Source: Chloroflexota bacterium (lineage in GTDB: Bacteria; Chloroflexota; Dehalococcoidia; Lucifugimonadales; UBA2985). From it: a DNA stretch of 35,202 nt. The DNA lies in contig JAPPHY010000021.1 in assembly GCA_028877205.1 (NCBI GenBank), positions 1 to 35,202 on the forward strand, read 5' to 3'. Below the pieces are notes generated by a model that saw nothing but the letters and a program-made list of their open reading frames with translations, had not been told where the DNA came from and made no database searches. The translations under genes were made by a program, and so were the position numbers. This document shows, in pieces, positions 30,566 through 35,202 of the stretch. The stretch's first letter is position 1, and each line of letters begins with the position of its first letter.

Positions 30566-30928
30566 TCAGGACGGCTGCTCCGACAGGACCAGCCCGGTCG
30601 TGTTGCCCTCCGGATCAGCGAACATCGCGATGGTGACTATCCCCGGTATCTCTGTGGGAGGCATCAGCGTCCTGCCGCCGAGCTCCTCCGCCCGGTCCAG
30701 GTACGCCTGGAGGTCGTCCACCTCCACGTACAGGATGACGCGCGGGTGGTCTCCCTCCTGCACCTGCGGAATGCCCCCGTTGATCCCCGTCTCGGTGTGG
30801 GTATCGACGAAGCCGTAGTTGATGGGATTGTCGCTCTCCACGTGCCAGCCGAACAGGCTCCCGTAGAACTCCTTCGCCCTCTCTGCGTCCCGGACCGTAA
30901 TCTCCCAGTGCACCACCGGATTGGGCAT
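30566..30928 (-). CDS. VOC-family (glyoxalase-like) protein
   Basis: Vicinal-oxygen-chelate fold protein of 120 residues, two beta-alpha-beta-beta-beta units. His7 (VVHWEITV), VDDLQAYLDRAEELGG and the end FADPEGNTTGLV are typical. The sequence resembles small VOC proteins annotated as glyoxalase/bleomycin-resistance-like, which often bind a metal or small ligand without known activity. A gaggaggt site lies 4 nt before the ATG, and an extended -10 TGCTACAAT is at 30983-30991. Monocistronic. Confidence 0.9.
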   Translation of the reverse strand: MPNPVVHWEITVRDAERAKEFYGSLFGWHVESDNPINYGFVDTHTETGINGGIPQVQEGDHPRVILYVEVDDLQAYLDRAEELGGRTLMPPTEIPGIVTIAMFADPEGNTTGLVLSEQPS

Positions 30929-30982
30929 GTCTACCTCCTCATTCGTGCTGCCGCGCCGTCTCCCTGACAGGCGCTGCCCGGA

Positions 30983-30991
30983 ATTGTAGCA
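30983..30991 (-). promoter_or_regulatory. Extended -10 TGCTACAAT of the VOC gene
   Basis: Minus-strand TG-C-TACAAT, 54 nt before the ATG, identical to the element at 25765-25773. Confidence 0.6.
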
Positions 30992-31058
30992 CAGCCGGTG
31001 AACCTACAGGCTCCGGGCACGCGAAAATGTGATATGGTAGACGGGAGAGGAGACAACG

Positions 31059-32219
31059 ATGAGCGGCGAGCCACAACTTTTTCGGGTTGATCCACAGAGT
31101 CGGGAGTCCAAGCGCATTGAAGAGGTGGATTTTCGCCAATTGGGACTCCAGGAGAGGCAAGACATTCAGGAGTGGGTAGCCGTTAACCCAGGCATTTTGG
31201 GTGACGACCTTCTGATAGTTGGCAAGGAGTTTCGAGGCTTTGACCGAACAGATGAAAGACTTGACCTGCTGGGGGTAGACCCAGACGGTAAGCTCGTGGT
31301 GATTGAGCTAAAGCGCGATGACACGGGCGCAGACGCTCACTGGCAGGCAATAAAGTACGCAAGCTACTTTCGTCGGGCCTCTGCGGAGCAGATCGTGGGC
31401 ATGCTGGCCGGGTACAAGAATGTCTCCACCGAAGACTCTGAGGAAGAATTGGTGCAGCACCTTGGTGGCGATGACCTCAACTCGCTGAACAACGACCAGC
31501 GAATCATCCTAGCGAGCCACCGGTTCGCTCCTGAGGTGACCTCTGCTGCCTTGTGGCTTAACAGTAAGACTCCCGGTGAAGAGTTGATTACCTGCGTCAC
31601 GCTTACCCCCTTTCGGGATGCCGACACTGGTGCATTGTATGTCCAGGCGGCTACGATCATACCCGTGCCGGGAGAAGAGGACTACGTCATCGGTATAGAC
31701 ACCACCTCACCGCACGCCTCAAGTACGGGAAGTAGCAACTTTGCAGCCAACTTGAAAAGGACGTTCCAGAGGCATAGGAATGACGAAGTTACCCCCTTCG
31801 TCAAGAAGGTGGGCAAGCTCGCATTGCAGGAACTCCCGGTTGAGGTCCGACCAACCAAAGTCGGCAAATGGGCCGCCGGCCGGCCGGACTTCCGATACTA
31901 CAATCTCTGGTATGGAAAGCCTCCGTGGCGCAACCATCACGTATGCTACAGGGTTACTCTCAGGCCGCAAGACTCAGACAGATGGTTGGCGATTGTGCGG
32001 TTCATGGATGAGCGGAAGCTCACTTCCCAGCACTTGGAAAGAGCGCAAATCCACGAGAACCAAGAGACGGACGATGAAGGACTCTTTGTGAAGATTGGAG
32101 TCGAGACACTCAACGACGACTTCGCCGGCAGGATCGCCGACACTTTACGTCAAGTAATTGAGCACATCACGCCAATTGTGGACAACCTTGAAGAAGAGAG
32201 CAACGAAGAAGAAGCCTGA
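31059..32219 (+). CDS. PD-(D/E)XK nuclease-like protein (NucS/DUF91-like N-terminus)
   Basis: Protein of 386 residues. The N-terminal ~115 residues carry a PD-(D/E)XK-type core: DERLDLLGVD (65-74, Asp69), VVIELKR (80-86, Glu83 and Lys85), then HWQAIKYASYF with the Gln and Tyr typical of NucS/DUF91-like and related nuclease domains. The rest is unrecognised. It has FANLKRTF-like helical stretches and a C-terminal domain with YRVTLRPQDSDRWLAIVRFM, similar in feel to DUF4268-type domains, and an acidic tail. A gagaggag site precedes the ATG. The coding sequence is lower in G+C than its neighbours. It stands alone, so a role in defence or DNA repair is inference from the nuclease motif only. Confidence 0.75.
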   Translation: MSGEPQLFRVDPQSRESKRIEEVDFRQLGLQERQDIQEWVAVNPGILGDDLLIVGKEFRGFDRTDERLDLLGVDPDGKLVVIELKRDDTGADAHWQAIKYASYFRRASAEQIVGMLAGYKNVSTEDSEEELVQHLGGDDLNSLNNDQRIILASHRFAPEVTSAALWLNSKTPGEELITCVTLTPFRDADTGALYVQAATIIPVPGEEDYVIGIDTTSPHASSTGSSNFAANLKRTFQRHRNDEVTPFVKKVGKLALQELPVEVRPTKVGKWAAGRPDFRYYNLWYGKPPWRNHHVCYRVTLRPQDSDRWLAIVRFMDERKLTSQHLERAQIHENQETDDEGLFVKIGVETLNDDFAGRIADTLRQVIEHITPIVDNLEEESNEEEA

Positions 32220-32321
32220 CGCCCGCCCACATTCAATCCAGTGCCGTCATGCCTTCATTGGTCCGCCGAGTCCCTCACTTCTCTCCCTAATCTCAACGGC
32301 TTAGACCAGAGCTATGTCGCG

Positions 32322-32351
32322 TTGACACCCCGCGGACGCCGGTGCTATTCT
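32322..32351 (+). promoter_or_regulatory. Promoter of the CoA-transferase gene
   Basis: Perfect TTGACA (32322-32327), an 18-nt spacer and TATTCT (32346-32351) preceded by TGC. Leader of about 54 nt. It lies in the 192-bp gap after the nuclease-like gene, which otherwise holds nothing. Confidence 0.75.
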
Positions 32352-32411
32352 GCGGTATCCGCTCCCGACGGCGTTTCGCGTCGTGACGGCATCTGCTCAG
32401 GAGGTGGCAGC

Positions 32412-35099
32412 ATGGTGCAGACGGAAGCAGCGGTCGCAACAACCCCCAGGGCTTTGGAAGGTGTCCGCGTCCTCGACTTCACGTGGGTTCGGGCAGGCCC
32501 GTGGTGCAACAGGTGGCTGGGCGCGCTCGGCGCGGAGGTCATCAAGGTCGAGTGGCCCCAGGCCCCCAACACCCGCGGCGAGAACATCGGAACGGGCGCT
32601 GGCACACCCGACGGGTTCCCCGCCAACCTCAACACGAACGGCCACTTCAGCGACACCAACTGCAACAAGCTGAGCGTTACGCTCAACACCCGCACACCCC
32701 GCGGCCAAGACCTGGTCAAGAGGCTCGTTGCCGTGTCCGACATCGTGATCGAGAACTTCGCCTACGGCGTGCTCGAGCGCTGGGGCCTCGGATACGAGGA
32801 CATGAAGAAGCTGCGGCCCGACATAATCTACCTATCCATGTCCGGCTTCGGCCACACCGGCCGCGACCGCGACTACCAAACGATGGGCCCGATCGCGCAG
32901 GCGCTGTCCGGCCTCACGTACACGTCCGGTCTGCCGGGGCAGCAGCCCGCCGGCTGGGGCTGGTCCTACATGGACGACACAGGCGGCATGTACGGCGCCA
33001 TGTACGCCCTGAGCGCTATCTATCACCGCAACGTGACGGGCGAAGGCCAGCACGTAGACCAGTCGCAGTGGATCACCGGAGCCCCCTTGAACGGCGCGGC
33101 GTTTCTTGACATCCAGGCCAACGATCGCTCAACCATCCGCGAGGGCTATCCGCCGGGCAACCGCGCCCACTGGCCGGGGACGCCTCTCACCAGCGCCTAC
33201 CGGGAGCGCACGGTTGCGCCGCACAACGCGTATCGCACCAGCCCCGGCGGCTACAACGACTGGTGCGCCATCGTGTGCGTAACGGACCGAGAGTGGCGCA
33301 GCCTGGTGGAGGTGATGGGGTCGCCGCCGTGGGCCAAGGACTCCAAGTTCGACACGGTTTCCGGAAGGCTCCAGCACCAGGAGGAGCTGGACGCCGGAAT
33401 CGAGGCGTGGACCAAGACGCTGGAGAAGTACGAGATCATGGAGCGGTGCCAGAGGGCGGGCGTGCCCTCCATGCCCGTCCAGAGCAGCCAGGACCGGTTC
33501 GATAACGACCCTCAGCTGCGGCAAAGGGAGATGTACCGCCCGGTCGAGCACCTGGCTATCGGCACGTGGCCGTTGCAGAACGCCCCCTTCAAGCTGTCCG
33601 AGACGCCTGCGTACAATCATCAGGCCGGGCCGCTCGTCGGCCAGCACAACAAGGACGTGTTCGAGGGCCTGCTGGGCATCAGCCACGAGGAGCTGGTGGA
33701 CGGCTTCGAGGACGGCACCTTCTGGCCGAGGGACCTCGACCGCACTCAGTACACCTACCTCCAGGACATGATCGACGACGGCTCTGCCGCCGAGTGGATG
33801 GGTCAACCCAAGGGCCCGCTCTCGCCGCCCGCGCCCGTGCGCACGCCGGACGCGGAGACCGCCGGGGCGTTCGGCGGCCTGCGCGTGCTGGAGCTGACGG
33901 ACGAGAAGGGGCAGTGGCTCGGCAAGCTCATAGCCGACCTGGGAGCCGACGTCATCAAGATCGAGCCCCCCGGAGGTGAGTGCACCCGCACGGTGGGGCC
34001 GTTCTACCAGGACGTGCCGAACCGCGAGAAGAGTCTCTACTTCTGGCACTACAACACCTCCAAGCGCGGTATCACGCTGGATATAGAGACGGAGGACGGC
34101 CGTCGGCTCTTCCGCAAGATGGCCGGGAGTGCGGACCTGATTCTGGAGTCCTACAGCCCCGGGTACCTGCCCTCGCTGGGCTTGGGCTACGACGACCTGA
34201 AGGAGAGCAATCCGGGCCTCATCATGTGCTCGCTGACCTCGTTTGGCCAGACGGGCCCGTGGAAGGACTACGCGGGCAGCGACCTGCTGCACCTCGCGGC
34301 GGGAGGGCAGATGGCCGGCTGTGGCTACGAGGAGATCGACGTGCCGGACGCTCCACCGATTGCCGGCGGCGGCGGCCAGGCGTGGCACATGGGCAGCCAC
34401 TTTGCGTTCATCGGCACGGTGGCGGCGCTCATCTACCGCTCCAGGACGGGCCGCGGCCAGTACGTCGACGCCTCCGTCCACGAGGCGTGCGCTCTCACGA
34501 CCGAGGGCCACGTCAGCAACTGGATCTACAAGAATCAGGTCGTGCAGCGCCAGACGGGACGCCACGCCTCCGCCACCCGGACCGACCCCACTCAGATGCT
34601 GTGCGGCGATGGGAAGTACCTCAACGGCGGCGTCGGCAACAGGGTAACGGCGGCCAGGCTGCCCGCCCTCGCGGAGTGGATGGATGAGCTTGGCCTTGCC
34701 GAAGACCTGATGGACGAGAAGTACAAGGACCCTGCGGTGTTCAACGAGAACCGGCCCTACATCGCAGAAGTCGTGGCCCGCTTCCTTGGCAGCGTATCGC
34801 GGGACGAGGCTTATCACCGCATGCAGAAGATGGGCATCAACTGCGGCGCCGTGCGCTCCCCGGACGAGGTGCTGGAGGACCCGCACCTTTGGGACCGCGG
34901 CTTCTGGACCGAGGTGACCTACCCGGAGGTCGGCGCAACCCTGCGTCATCCCGGCCCGGCGGGCATATTCAACGGCTCGCCGTGGCGCATCTCGCGTCGT
35001 GCTCCTCTCATCGGGGAGCACAACGAGGAGGTGCTGTGCGGAGAGCTGGGCCTCAGCAGGGCGGAGCTCTCCGTGCTGGCGGAAAGCGGCGTGGTGTAG
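32412..35099 (+). CDS. Double-domain class III CoA-transferase (CaiB/BaiF family)
   Basis: Fusion of two CaiB/BaiF-type units, 895 residues in all. Half 1 is about 12-460 and half 2 about 487-895; each starts with the family pattern (GVRVLDFTWVRAGPW and GLRVLELTDEKGQW) and contains LGAEVIKVE or LGADVIKIE. Half 1 has Asp188/Asp189 in YMDDTGGMYG at the place of the catalytic Asp of formyl-CoA transferase. In half 2 the same place reads HMGSHFAFIG with no acidic residue. Class III enzymes move CoA between organic acids via an aspartyl-CoA intermediate, and are abundant in SAR202-like Chloroflexota. The ATG at 32412 has a perfect aggaggt site. The frame is open from 32241, but that region holds the promoter. 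The acid substrates are unknown. Confidence 0.93.
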   Translation: MVQTEAAVATTPRALEGVRVLDFTWVRAGPWCNRWLGALGAEVIKVEWPQAPNTRGENIGTGAGTPDGFPANLNTNGHFSDTNCNKLSVTLNTRTPRGQDLVKRLVAVSDIVIENFAYGVLERWGLGYEDMKKLRPDIIYLSMSGFGHTGRDRDYQTMGPIAQALSGLTYTSGLPGQQPAGWGWSYMDDTGGMYGAMYALSAIYHRNVTGEGQHVDQSQWITGAPLNGAAFLDIQANDRSTIREGYPPGNRAHWPGTPLTSAYRERTVAPHNAYRTSPGGYNDWCAIVCVTDREWRSLVEVMGSPPWAKDSKFDTVSGRLQHQEELDAGIEAWTKTLEKYEIMERCQRAGVPSMPVQSSQDRFDNDPQLRQREMYRPVEHLAIGTWPLQNAPFKLSETPAYNHQAGPLVGQHNKDVFEGLLGISHEELVDGFEDGTFWPRDLDRTQYTYLQDMIDDGSAAEWMGQPKGPLSPPAPVRTPDAETAGAFGGLRVLELTDEKGQWLGKLIADLGADVIKIEPPGGECTRTVGPFYQDVPNREKSLYFWHYNTSKRGITLDIETEDGRRLFRKMAGSADLILESYSPGYLPSLGLGYDDLKESNPGLIMCSLTSFGQTGPWKDYAGSDLLHLAAGGQMAGCGYEEIDVPDAPPIAGGGGQAWHMGSHFAFIGTVAALIYRSRTGRGQYVDASVHEACALTTEGHVSNWIYKNQVVQRQTGRHASATRTDPTQMLCGDGKYLNGGVGNRVTAARLPALAEWMDELGLAEDLMDEKYKDPAVFNENRPYIAEVVARFLGSVSRDEAYHRMQKMGINCGAVRSPDEVLEDPHLWDRGFWTEVTYPEVGATLRHPGPAGIFNGSPWRISRRAPLIGEHNEEVLCGELGLSRAELSVLAESGVV

Positions 35100-35140
35100 C
35101 GCGCTGTTCAGTTTGACAACCGGCGAGGCGGCGCCGTCCC

Positions 35141-35202
<62 letters not shown>

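Noticed and set aside
33129-35021. 630-codon open frame on the minus strand
   Set aside because: Antisense to the CoA-transferase gene; composition rich in Arg, His and Val as expected for a G+C-rich shadow, with no family motif.

Overview
The window looks like a chromosomal stretch of a high-G+C, free-living bacterium, most likely a member of the Chloroflexota (Dehalococcoidia / SAR202-like). This assignment is inference. It rests on the many short-chain dehydrogenases (SDRs), a double-domain class III CoA-transferase, lipoproteins with long Thr/Pro linkers, a DUF2851 gene and a 7Fe ferredoxin. No rRNA or other marker is present to prove it. The right end runs into a poly-G homopolymer that is almost certainly a sequencing or assembly artefact.

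Layout, left to right. 1-1471: 5' part of a LolD/MacB-like ABC ATPase gene and an SDR, both on the minus strand. 1559-3696: a visibly lower-G+C insert with a promoter, a 49-codon ORF and a DUF262/HNH (GmrSD-like) gene whose GTG start overlaps the small ORF's stop. 3816-4326: promoter, ferredoxin and hairpin terminator. 4375-6671: two thioredoxin-fold lipoproteins. 6877-8426: MFS exporter plus a YkgJ-type Cys-cluster protein. 8604-11369: SRAP (YedK/HMCES) protein and an aldolase-SDR fusion. 11381-11764: dispersed repeats between convergent genes. 11779-12465: SDR. 12721-13860: a second lower-G+C islet with a secreted protein in two overlapping frames and a small Cys-rich protein. 14032-18752: a hypothetical protein followed by a five-gene catabolic-looking cluster (cyclase/formamidase, PIG-L deacetylase, alpha/beta hydrolase, two SDRs). 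18873-20323: a collagen-like lipoprotein and a membrane protein. 20546-25500: a small helical protein, a large M16 protease lipoprotein and a CrtC/AttH-like lipoprotein. 25609-27229: tRNA-Ser(UGA), cupin and tsaD. 27249-29525: an XRE regulator - DUF2851 - PH/membrane protein operon on the minus strand. 29628-30928: a NadX-type aspartate dehydrogenase, one more repeat copy and a VOC protein. 31059-35099: an orphan PD-(D/E)XK nuclease-like protein and a fused CoA-transferase.

Three signals go beyond ordinary annotation. First, ten promoters share an extended -10 of the form TGCTAnnnT, and several starts lie only 6-10 nt after a -10, which points to leaderless mRNAs. Second, the XRE operon has a perfect 18-bp palindrome filling its promoter spacer, a likely autoregulatory operator for a little-studied gene set. 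Third, the DUF262/HNH gene is translationally coupled to an undescribed 49-residue protein. Two SDRs and one CoA-transferase half lack residues normally needed for catalysis. I see no CRISPR array, prophage or insertion sequence.
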